A stretch of DNA of 64,000 nt from Chryseobacterium capnotolerans (GTDB lineage: Bacteria > Bacteroidota > Bacteroidia > Flavobacteriales > Weeksellaceae), in assembly GCF_021278965.1 (NCBI RefSeq), contig NZ_CP065589.1, positions 2,919,001 through 2,983,000 on the forward strand, in the 5' to 3' direction. Position 1 is the stretch's first letter. Each line of letters begins with the position of its first letter. Shown piece after piece: positions 27,653 through 34,572 of this stretch. Under the pieces are notes generated by a model, which was not told where the DNA came from, searched no databases, and worked only from the letters and a program-made list of their open reading frames with translations. The position numbers and the translations under genes were made by a program.

Positions 27653-28120
27653 ATGCAGAACAAACCCATTACTTTTCAGTTTATTTCAGAACCCTCAGAT
27701 GTTAATTATGGTGGAAATGTACACGGCGGAAGTGTTATGAAGTGGATTGATCAGGCAGGCTATGCTTGTGCTACCACCTGGAGTGGCAATTATTCAGTTA
27801 CAGTGTATGTTGGTGGAATCCGTTTCTATGAACCTATAAAAATTGGAGAAGTGGTAAAAGTAGATGCTCAGGTGATCTATACCGGAAGCTCAAGTATGCA
27901 TATTTCTATCAATGTCTTTTCCCGAAACCTGAAACAACCTACTTTTGATAAAAAAACCCACTGTATCATTGTTTTTGTTGCCGTAGATGAAAACGGTAAA
28001 AAGCTTCCAGTACCCAAATGGATTCCTGAAACCGAAGAGGAAAAACAGAAAGAACAGTATGCTAAACGTCTCATGGAGCTGAGAACACAGATTGAGGATG
28101 AAATGAAGCCTTTTTTATAG
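27653..28120 (+). CDS. acyl-CoA thioesterase, BFIT/YciA-type hotdog protein
   Basis: 155 residues. The motif PSDVNYGGNVHGGSVMKWID (about 13-32) carries the Asn, His and Gly residues of this thioesterase class, followed by YVGGIRFYEPIKIGEVVKVD (about 52-71) and SSSMHISINVF. The C-terminal 25 residues form a charged helix. It hydrolyses medium- or long-chain acyl-CoA in the cytoplasm. It is divergent from the ArsC/Spx-like gene and is the last gene before the repeat-rich accessory region. Confidence 0.92.
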   Translation: MQNKPITFQFISEPSDVNYGGNVHGGSVMKWIDQAGYACATTWSGNYSVTVYVGGIRFYEPIKIGEVVKVDAQVIYTGSSSMHISINVFSRNLKQPTFDKKTHCIIVFVAVDENGKKLPVPKWIPETEEEKQKEQYAKRLMELRTQIEDEMKPFL

Positions 28121-28262
28121 AAATTTTAGAGTGGAAAACTAAGATTTGAGGCGGATGCAAGATATATTTTTAGATGATGATTATTGAATGAAGAAATAGA
28201 TCTCAGAATTAGGTATCTCGTTTTCGTAGGGTATACCAAATGATATAAAGATTTATCATGTT

Positions 28263-28500
28263 TTAAGTTTTGGCTAAAGCCAATGGATGGGTTAATTTTT
28301 AAGATGGGCTAAAGCCCATCCCTGTTGATGTTGATATCCGAATGGATAATAGTTATAGCTAATAGTTGTTTAACGGCAAAGATCTTTTATCTTTTATCTT
28401 TTATCTTTTATCTTTTATCTTTTATCTTTTATCTTTTATCTTTTATCTTTTATCTTTTATCTTTTATCTTTTATCTTTTATCTTTTATCTTTTAATCTTA
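28263..28500 (+). repeat. dispersed intergenic repeat, intact copy 1
   Basis: In the 494-base gap 28121-28614. From 28263 it reads TAAGTTTTGGCTAAAGCCA, then GATGGGCTAAAGCCCATC (28303-28320), then GATATCCGAATGGATAATAG and AGTTGTTTAACGGCAA, and ends in a TTTTATC array. The same order occurs at 31059-31112 plus 32450-32625, where an IS splits it. The GGCTAAAGCC words are short palindromes, like REP elements. The rest of the gap shows no gene. Confidence 0.85.
28385..28489 (+). repeat. tandem heptamer array (TTTTATC)15
   Basis: Fifteen perfect 7-base units, ending at an imperfect unit with one extra A (28490-28497). It lies 125 bases upstream of the ClC channel gene. A long open frame through it is only the translated repeat. 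Confidence 0.95.
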
Positions 28501-28614
28501 ATTTATATCTTTGTTCCATCAAAAGGAAATGGTGTTCTTCCTTCCCCAACCGCTTTACAAAAGCTGATGACGCCTGATTAAGAGATTATTAATGAATAAC
28601 TAATCAGGATTATT

Positions 28615-29922
28615 ATGTCAAAACATCAACGAACACTTGGTCAAAAAGCAATTTTTCATACGCAATTTTTCTTCAGAAAATTTCCGGCAATTCCTTATAT
28701 TGGTAAATGGCTGCTCATCAGCATTATCATTGGAGTCTTGATAGGAAGTGCTTCTGCCGGATTTTTACAGTCTTTGGAATGGGCTACAAATTTCAGAGAA
28801 AGTCATATATGGCTGATTGCTTTACTTCCTCTTGCCGGTTTTTTAATTGGACTTTTATATTATTATTGGGGAAAGGATGTTGAAGCGGGAAATAATCTTC
28901 TGATTGACAATATTCATGATCCTAAAGGAACTATTCCGTTCAAAATGGCTCCTTTTGTTTACCTGGGAACTATTGTCACCCATTTTTTTGGAGGTTCAGC
29001 AGGACGTGAAGGAACGGCCCTTCAAATGGCAGCTGCTATTGCAGATCATTTCAGTAAACCTTTTAAGCTTGATAAGAATGAAAGAAGAATATTGATTATT
29101 TCTGCCATTGCCGCAGGGTTTGGCTCTGTTTTCGGAACACCATTAGCCGGAGCCGTTTTCGGGCTTGAAGTTTTTCTGATCGGAAGAATACGGTACAATG
29201 CAATATTCCCGGCTTTTGCATCAGCCATACTAGCAGATTGGGCGACAAACCTATGGAATGTAAAGCATACTCATTATCATATTGATTTTATTCCTAAACT
29301 AGAGCTTTTACCGATTCTCTATAGTATTTTAGCTGGAATTGCTTTTGGAATTTGTGCTGCTGCTTTCAGTAAAATCATTCATTGGGCAGGTTCTGTTTTT
29401 AAATCAAAGATCACATACCCACCGCTTCGCCCGGTTGTTGGTGGAACTATCGTTGCTCTGGCGGTCCTGCTCATGGGCACAACACGATATATTGGTCTTG
29501 GAGTTCCTGTCATTGTTGAATCTTTTGAAAAACAGCTTCCGTTGTATGATTTTGCTCTGAAAATGGTTTTTACCATCATTACCCTTTCCGCAGGCTTTAA
29601 AGGAGGGGAAGTTACTCCTTTATTCTTTATCGGAGCTACATTGGGAAGTGCATTATCATTATTTATTCCATTACCTTTTGGATTATTGGCAGGAATGGGA
29701 TTTGTGGCTGTATTTGCCGGAGCAACCAATACTCCACTCGCTTGTATGCTGATGGGAATTGAATTATTTGGAGCTGAATGTGGTGTATATATTGCTATTG
29801 CCTGTGTGGTTTCTTATCTTCTTTCTGGGCATAACAGTATTTACAGTAAACAGAAAATTGGAGAAGCTAAAAACAGAAGATATGAAAGCCAACAGGACAA
29901 ATCTATTTCCGAATTTCTTTAA
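28615..29922 (+). CDS. ClC-family (voltage-gated type) chloride channel or antiporter
   Basis: 435 residues with about ten to twelve membrane helices. The ClC selectivity motifs are present: GSAGREGTALQMAAA (about 124-138, containing the gating Glu), GFGSVFGTPLAGAVFGLEV (about 168-186) and GGEVTPLFFIGATLGS (about 332-347). It carries chloride, or fluoride/proton exchange in some clades; I cannot say which. There is no CBS domain. The gap before it holds the heptamer array, which could affect its expression. Confidence 0.93.
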   Translation: MSKHQRTLGQKAIFHTQFFFRKFPAIPYIGKWLLISIIIGVLIGSASAGFLQSLEWATNFRESHIWLIALLPLAGFLIGLLYYYWGKDVEAGNNLLIDNIHDPKGTIPFKMAPFVYLGTIVTHFFGGSAGREGTALQMAAAIADHFSKPFKLDKNERRILIISAIAAGFGSVFGTPLAGAVFGLEVFLIGRIRYNAIFPAFASAILADWATNLWNVKHTHYHIDFIPKLELLPILYSILAGIAFGICAAAFSKIIHWAGSVFKSKITYPPLRPVVGGTIVALAVLLMGTTRYIGLGVPVIVESFEKQLPLYDFALKMVFTIITLSAGFKGGEVTPLFFIGATLGSALSLFIPLPFGLLAGMGFVAVFAGATNTPLACMLMGIELFGAECGVYIAIACVVSYLLSGHNSIYSKQKIGEAKNRRYESQQDKSISEFL

Positions 29923-30107
29923 CCATCTCACCAAAACTTCTTTGAGTTTTCGCTACAAGTCAAGTGAAAGAGAGCTGTCGTGCATCAAATATGATTAACC
30001 ATAAAGAGATAAAACATAGCCTCAAACACTAAGATTCTAAACCTTCGAATTTCAAAACAAGCATCAGGTATCATAAACGGACCTACTCGAAATACAACTA
30101 TAATCCG

Positions 30108-30115
30108 TACTTTTG
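30108..30115 (+). promoter_or_regulatory. -7 promoter element TACTTTTG before the LysR gene
   Basis: Exact TAnnTTTG match just 4 bases before the ATG at 30120, whose frame starts at the conserved LysR N-terminus; this predicts a leaderless mRNA. Confidence 0.55.
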
Positions 30116-30119
30116 CGAC

Positions 30120-30995
30120 ATGTTCGATTACAGGTTAAAAGTTTTTCATACCGTAGCTTCCAGACTGAGTTTTACCAAGGCTTCTGAGGAGCTTCATATT
30201 TCACAGCCGGCAGTTACGAAGCACATCAAAGAAATTGAGGTACAGCTGAGCACCAAATTATTTGACAGAAAAGGAACTTCTATACAATTGACGCAAAGTG
30301 GCAAAATCCTGTTTGAATATGCTGAAAAGATCAGAAATATCTACCGTGATCTGGAATTTGAGATCAGTCAGATCAATCAGCAGCATAAAGGAAAACTTAT
30401 TATTGGAGCCAGCACCACTGTTGCCCAATATATTTTGCCTGAAATCCTGGCCAAGTTCAACGCCTATTATAAAGACATTAAAATAGAGCTTCTGACCGGA
30501 AATACAGAAGCTATTTCTGCTCTTTTAAAAGAAGAAAAAATTGATTTGGGTATTATTGAAGGGGAATCACAATCTTCTTATTTTGATTACAAAACATTCA
30601 AACCTGATGAAATTGTTCTTGCCGCCAAATCAGACCACGCTTTAGCTCATAAAACGCTGCAAGTAAAAGATCTTTATCAGCTTAATCTTATTTTCCGTGA
30701 ACAAGGCTCCGGAACTCTCGAATTTATACAAAACCGTTTAAAAGAAAAGGATATTAATATCCATGAACTGAATACCGTCATCCAATTGGGAAGCAGTGAG
30801 AGTATCAAAAATTATCTTCTTCATTCGGATTGTATGGCCTTTCTTTCTATCAGTACCATTCTGAATGAACTGAAAAATAATGTTCTTACAGTGATTGACA
30901 TTAAAAACTTCAGTATTGAAAGAGATTTCCATTTTATTCTTCCCAAAGGGGAACAATCTGAATTGATAGAACTGTTTTTAAGATTTGCTGAATAA
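30120..30995 (+). CDS. LysR-family transcriptional regulator (probable regulator of the YeiH-type exporter)
   Basis: 291 residues. The N-terminal winged helix-turn-helix is canonical (FHTVASRLSFTKASEELHIS, then QPAVTKHIKEIE, about 9-40). A substrate-binding domain follows (about 90-291). LysR genes of this type commonly sit beside yeiH-like sulfate/cysteate exporter genes, and one is found 1.7 kb downstream on the same strand at 32718. The IS between 31113 and 32449 accounts for most of the distance. The link is inferred from context. Confidence 0.92.
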   Translation: MFDYRLKVFHTVASRLSFTKASEELHISQPAVTKHIKEIEVQLSTKLFDRKGTSIQLTQSGKILFEYAEKIRNIYRDLEFEISQINQQHKGKLIIGASTTVAQYILPEILAKFNAYYKDIKIELLTGNTEAISALLKEEKIDLGIIEGESQSSYFDYKTFKPDEIVLAAKSDHALAHKTLQVKDLYQLNLIFREQGSGTLEFIQNRLKEKDINIHELNTVIQLGSSESIKNYLLHSDCMAFLSISTILNELKNNVLTVIDIKNFSIERDFHFILPKGEQSELIELFLRFAE

Positions 30996-31058
30996 TTTTT
31001 TACTATGCCAATAGATAGTTTAAATATGGAGTTTACTTATTAAAACCCACTAATTTTT

Positions 31059-31112
31059 TAAGTTTTGGCTAAAGCCAAATGGATGGATTACTTTTTTAGA
31101 TGGGCTAAAGCC
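31059..31112 (+). repeat. left half of dispersed repeat copy 2, split by the IS
   Basis: Same words as copy 1: TAAGTTTTGGCTAAAGCCA, then GGATGG and GATGGGCTAAAGCC. It stops at the IS end, and the last ten bases (31103-31112, GGCTAAAGCC) are the left target duplication. Confidence 0.85.
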
Positions 31113-32449
31113 TAGTGGTGGTCGGAAGAATATCCGACCATTTTATTTTAAGTTTTAAAAACTTTATCAGGATTTCCCCCTGCCCCTATTATTAATATAG
31201 ATATGGCAAGGTTCCTTATCTCCATAGCAAATCTTCTTTTGGCTGTTTTATATCCTATATTATTTGCTTTTTTATAGATGAGAATGAGCATAGCTGTAAT
31301 AAGAGTCATGTAAATCATTACTTCTATACCATTTTTATTGAGTGAAAGAAGATGACTAGCATGAAGTTCCTGTTTTAGAAATCTAAAAAACACTTCAATG
31401 TCCCATCTTTTCCGATAATAATCCGCAATATCTTTTGCAGAGATTTGAAAGTCATTGGTTAGAAACCAAAATTCTTTTTCAGGTTGCTGTTTGCTGCTTA
31501 CTACAACCAATCTGAAATGTGTTTCAATTTGCTCCTCCTTATTATAAGTTTTCCCTTTTTGAGTTGGGACAGGTTTTGACGAATATAACTTTACTAAACT
31601 ATCTTTTATGAGTACAATTTCTCCTAAGTCGATATTCTGATCTTTTTCAATAAAAGACTTTATTTCTTCATGTTTTCTATTTTCTTTAGATCTTATAACA
31701 AAAAACACCCCTTTATCATCAAATTCTTTCATTCTTTGGGCAGAACCCAATCCTTTATCTATAATATAAATATTGGCATGTTCTTTTTCTCTTTTCACAT
31801 GTTGCAATACAGCTTCAGAAAGAGCATTATCTTCTGCACAGTATTTAGGAGTATTGTAAATTTCAACTCCGCAAGGAAGCAGCCCATCAAATAAGACACT
31901 ATACTTAATAAATTTCTTACCTCCGTTTTGAGCAATGCCTTCCTTTAATTTTCCAGCTGCTTCACCAATAACAGTGCTATCTGTTCTGATTAGATCATAT
32001 TTTTCTCTTTCTGCCGGGTTATAGGAATCACAGAACATATTATAGATACAATCGTAGATTTCTTTAAAGTATCTTGAATCGATTTTTGAAAGCCTCTCAG
32101 AAATAGAACTGCGTCTTACAGTTTCAGTTTCATCAAGATTGAATAAAGCCTTAAATACAGGATCTTTAAATGTGTCTTCCAGTGTTCGCTGGCTTAATTT
32201 TTCATTGCTGGTAATGGCAAATAACAGAAGATAAAACATCTTTCTGCCTTGAAGTACTTTAGAATAATGATCTACTTTGGTATTGGCTGAAAGATGAGAT
32301 AAGAGGGCTTCAGGAATAAAGCTTAACAACTGGGAAACTGAAATTTTGTGCTCGCTAAAAATGGACATATTAATAAGTATACTTATCAAAGATAAAACTT
32401 AAGTAACCCAAAATGAAAATCGGAAGAAAAAATCTTCCGACCATCACTA
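31113..32449 (-). mobile_element. IS4-family insertion sequence, complete, 1337 bp
   Basis: Bounded by 17-base terminal inverted repeats with one mismatch: TAGTGGTGGTCGGAAGA at 31113-31129 and the complement of TAGTGATGGTCGGAAGA at 32433-32449. The identical 10-base GGCTAAAGCC flanks both sides (31103-31112 and 32450-32459), a target site duplication of the length expected for IS4. Comparison with the intact repeat copy at 28263 gives the pre-insertion site directly. One transposase gene fills it. Near each end is a further hairpin (GGTCGGA/TCCGACC left; CGGAAGA/TCTTCCG right). Confidence 0.93.
31148..32368 (-). CDS. IS4-family DDE transposase
   Basis: 406 residues from the ATG at 32368; a TTG seven codons earlier is also in frame. 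DDE residues are visible: first Asp in RTDSTVIGEAAGK, second in YIIDKGLGSAQRM, and the Glu in the IS4 signature Y-2-R-3-E-6-K, here YRKRWDIEVFFRFLK, an exact match. It is leftward, opposite to the flanking LysR and YeiH genes. The reading frame is intact, so the element may still be active. Confidence 0.95.
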   Translation of the reverse strand: MSIFSEHKISVSQLLSFIPEALLSHLSANTKVDHYSKVLQGRKMFYLLLFAITSNEKLSQRTLEDTFKDPVFKALFNLDETETVRRSSISERLSKIDSRYFKEIYDCIYNMFCDSYNPAEREKYDLIRTDSTVIGEAAGKLKEGIAQNGGKKFIKYSVLFDGLLPCGVEIYNTPKYCAEDNALSEAVLQHVKREKEHANIYIIDKGLGSAQRMKEFDDKGVFFVIRSKENRKHEEIKSFIEKDQNIDLGEIVLIKDSLVKLYSSKPVPTQKGKTYNKEEQIETHFRLVVVSSKQQPEKEFWFLTNDFQISAKDIADYYRKRWDIEVFFRFLKQELHASHLLSLNKNGIEVMIYMTLITAMLILIYKKANNIGYKTAKRRFAMEIRNLAISILIIGAGGNPDKVFKT

Positions 32450-32527
32450 GGCTAAAGCCTATCTCTATTGATATTGATATCCGAATGGATAATAGTTATA
32501 ACTAAATAGTTGTTTAACGGCAAGATC
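32450..32527 (+). repeat. right half of dispersed repeat copy 2, before its heptamer array
   Basis: Starts with the right target duplication GGCTAAAGCC (32450-32459), then GATATCCGAATGGATAATAG and AGTTGTTTAACGGCAA, as in copy 1 with a few substitutions. With the array and the bases up to 32717 it makes up the 268-base gap between the IS and the YeiH gene, in which I see no gene. Confidence 0.85.
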
Positions 32528-32625
32528 TTTTATCTTTTATCTTTTATCTTTTATCTTTTATCTTTTATCTTTTATCTTTTATCTTTTATCTTTTATCTTT
32601 TATCTTTTATCTTTTATCTTTTATC
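32528..32625 (+). repeat. tandem heptamer array (TTTTATC)14
   Basis: Fourteen perfect 7-base units, the same unit and position within the repeat as at 28385-28489. It lies 92 bases before the YeiH gene. Confidence 0.95.
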
Positions 32626-32717
32626 TTTTATAACTTATAGTTATCCAATATAACAAAATACAATTTACTTTATAATAACATATTGCCGAATTTTGACCCA
32701 AATTAAAAGTTCACAAT

Positions 32718-33653
32718 ATGAAAGATTTCATTCTTCATGAAACAACACGAAAAGTAATTTTCATTGGACTGTCAGTTTTATGTCTGACTCCACTTATTTC
32801 ATCCCCCATTGCTCTGGCGTTAGGTTTTATTCTGGCTGTTTTTATGGGAAATCCATTTGAAAAACATTTACATCAATATATTCACCTGCTTTTACAGATC
32901 TCTATTGTCGGATTAGGTTTTGGATTAAAGCTGGATGAGGCACTTCAAGCCGGAAAAACAGGTCTGATGTTAACCGTGGTAAGTATTATTAGTGTAATGA
33001 TCCTTGGCTATTTTTTAGGAAAGATTTTTAAACTTGAAAGACCCTTATCCTATCTTTTGTCTGCCGGAACTGCCATCTGTGGCGGAAGTGCTATTGCTGC
33101 AGTTGCTCCTATCATCAAGCCAAGTACAAAGCAAATTTCATTGGCATTGGCCATTGTTTTTACATTAAACTCCATTGCCCTGTTCGTTTATCCGGCTATC
33201 GGGCATCTCTTACATCTTTCTCAGGAGCAGTTTGGGCTATGGTGTGCAATCGGAATCCATGATACGAGTTCTGTAGTAGGAGCAGCCAGTAAATATGGTA
33301 ATGAAGCTTTAAAAATTGCTACAACGGTTAAATTAGCCCGTGCTTTATGGATTATTCCGGTTTCCATTATTACCATGTTTATTTTTAAAAGTAAAGATTC
33401 TAAAATTAAAATTCCGTGGTTCATCGGATATTTCATTCTGGCTATTCTGCTGAATACTTATTTTCCTGTTATGAATCAATTCAGCTCTGCAATTACTTCT
33501 TTTGCAAAATCCGGACTCAACCTGACCTTGTTCTTTATTGGTTCTACCCTTTCTATACAGACCTTGAAAACGATAGGCTTTAAACCATTGCTTACCGCTG
33601 TATTGCTGTGGGTGACCATCAGTGTAGGAAGTTTACTTTACATCATTCACTAA
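32718..33653 (+). CDS. YeiH/UPF0324-family putative sulfate exporter
   Basis: 311 residues with about ten membrane helices. The family core reads AGTAICGGSAIAAVAPIIKP (about 116-135), followed by IHDTSSVVGAASKYGNEALK (about 181-200), the most conserved stretches of YeiH-like proteins. E. coli YeiH has been linked to sulfite or cysteate stress through the LysR regulator YeiE, and a LysR gene is the preceding gene here. The actual substrate is uncertain. Confidence 0.9.
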   Translation: MKDFILHETTRKVIFIGLSVLCLTPLISSPIALALGFILAVFMGNPFEKHLHQYIHLLLQISIVGLGFGLKLDEALQAGKTGLMLTVVSIISVMILGYFLGKIFKLERPLSYLLSAGTAICGGSAIAAVAPIIKPSTKQISLALAIVFTLNSIALFVYPAIGHLLHLSQEQFGLWCAIGIHDTSSVVGAASKYGNEALKIATTVKLARALWIIPVSIITMFIFKSKDSKIKIPWFIGYFILAILLNTYFPVMNQFSSAITSFAKSGLNLTLFFIGSTLSIQTLKTIGFKPLLTAVLLWVTISVGSLLYIIH

Positions 33654-33655
33654 AA

Positions 33656-33690
33656 GCAGCAGCACCCTTCTGAAATCAGGAGGGTGCTGC
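33656..33690. terminator. terminator-like hairpin after the YeiH gene
   Basis: GCAGCACCCT and AGGGTGCTGC form a 10-bp GC-rich stem around about 12 bases. No T-run follows, so termination is weaker evidence than at other sites; it lies between convergent genes. Confidence 0.6.
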
Positions 33691-33732
33691 CTATTAAATG
33701 TGGAAATGTTTATTTCATATTTCAATAATTTC

Positions 33733-33915
33733 TTATACTTCACCGCAAGTATACACCTGCAGACAACCCATATATATTGAGCAATAGTCAGGACCTGTTA
33801 CCGCACCTGAACAGCTGCATCCGCAAAGAGATAAATCCGGCTTACCACTTACTCCTCCTGTAATACTTTTAAGATCTTGTTTTTTTAGCTTTTTAGCATT
33901 TTTAAAAATGTTCAT
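33733..33915 (-). CDS. Cys-rich double-glycine leader peptide (RiPP precursor candidate B)
   Basis: 60 residues. The leader MNIFKNAKKLKKQDLKSIT is followed by GG at 20-21. The core has six Cys in the pattern C-x-C-x-C-x9-C-x5-C-x5-C, beginning CGCSCSGAVTGP. The sister peptide at 34257 has the same pattern, so they are tandem paralogues. The leader fits the Bacteroidetes class exported by C39-peptidase transporters. No transporter, immunity or maturation gene is adjacent. The strict Cys spacing suggests disulfides, metal binding or enzymatic crosslinks; the sequence does not tell which. Confidence 0.75.
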   Translation of the reverse strand: MNIFKNAKKLKKQDLKSITGGVSGKPDLSLCGCSCSGAVTGPDYCSIYMGCLQVYTCGEV

Positions 33916-34256
33916 GTGATTTAGTTTTTAATTAAAAAATATAGTTTTAGTTACTTACCAAAGTTAAACAAATATTAATTACACGCAACCTATTTTAATA
34001 TTTTTTTTATAAAATACTGATTACAAATAAATTAATATATTAAAAAACATAAAAAACCACCTTTATTTATTAAACAAATTAAATCTAACTGTAAAAGTAA
34101 AGTTTATGAGATGAGCTTTAACAGCCAGTAAAATCAATGCAAACAAAGCCAAAGCTGCGATCTAAGAAATGTCAATATCCTTATCTATTTTTTAAGTTTT
34201 AATAAAAAAACCTTTCGATTTCTCAAAAGGTTTTTAATAAATAATATCATTTTAAT
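33916..34256. other. spacer between the paralogous Cys-rich peptide genes
   Basis: 341 bases, strongly AT-rich next to each gene and more balanced at about 34076-34200. On the minus strand a stop-free stretch ends at 34063 and encodes about 30 hydrophobic residues (ALALFALILLAVKAHLINF), without a convincing start. It may be a small membrane peptide or chance. A terminator hairpin for peptide C is at 34204-34236. Confidence 0.4.
34204..34236 (-). terminator. terminator of Cys-rich peptide C
   Basis: AAAAAACCTTT and AAAGGTTTTT pair around a loop of about ten bases, 20 bases after the stop codon in the leftward direction. Confidence 0.75.
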
Positions 34257-34442
34257 TTAACAGGTCATAACCTGCAGACATCTTTTATATTCTTTACAAT
34301 ACGATGGGCCTGTCACTGCGCCTGTACAGCTACAGCCACATTTCGAAAGATCCGGGGTAACTACACCACCAACACCTCCTACAATATCTTTAAGAGAATC
34401 TCTTTCCAGCTTTTTAGCATTTTTAAAAATGTTTTGTGACAT
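34257..34442 (-). CDS. Cys-rich double-glycine leader peptide (RiPP precursor candidate C)
   Basis: 61 residues. The leader MSQNIFKNAKKLERDSLKDI precedes VGG (GG at 22-23). The core starts CGCSCTGAVTGPSYC and has the same six-Cys spacing as peptide B; it ends exactly on the last Cys. Residues identical in both paralogues cluster in the NIFKNAKKL leader start and in the core, while the leader middle differs. The upstream 30 bases also resemble those of B (TTTAATTAAAA, AAATCA). Same caveats on partners and activity as for B. Confidence 0.75.
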   Translation of the reverse strand: MSQNIFKNAKKLERDSLKDIVGGVGGVVTPDLSKCGCSCTGAVTGPSYCKEYKRCLQVMTC

Positions 34443-34572
34443 GATGATTTTATTTTAATTAAACATATATTTTGTTAGTTCATTTTTAAAATTAAATAAA
34501 TAAAAATTATTCATCACATAAAAAATGTTAATTAACGCAATTTCACAGATTTAAAAGTGAGTAAAATATCAT

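Noticed and set aside
28385..28489. Array of regularly spaced repeats as a possible CRISPR
   Set aside because: Units are 7 bases and directly adjacent with no spacers, and no cas genes are in the window.
28366..28581. Open frame of 71 codons with repeated hydrophobic LLSFIFY units
   Set aside because: It is the translation of the TTTTATC array. 7-base units read in three frames stay open by chance, and there is no upstream signal.
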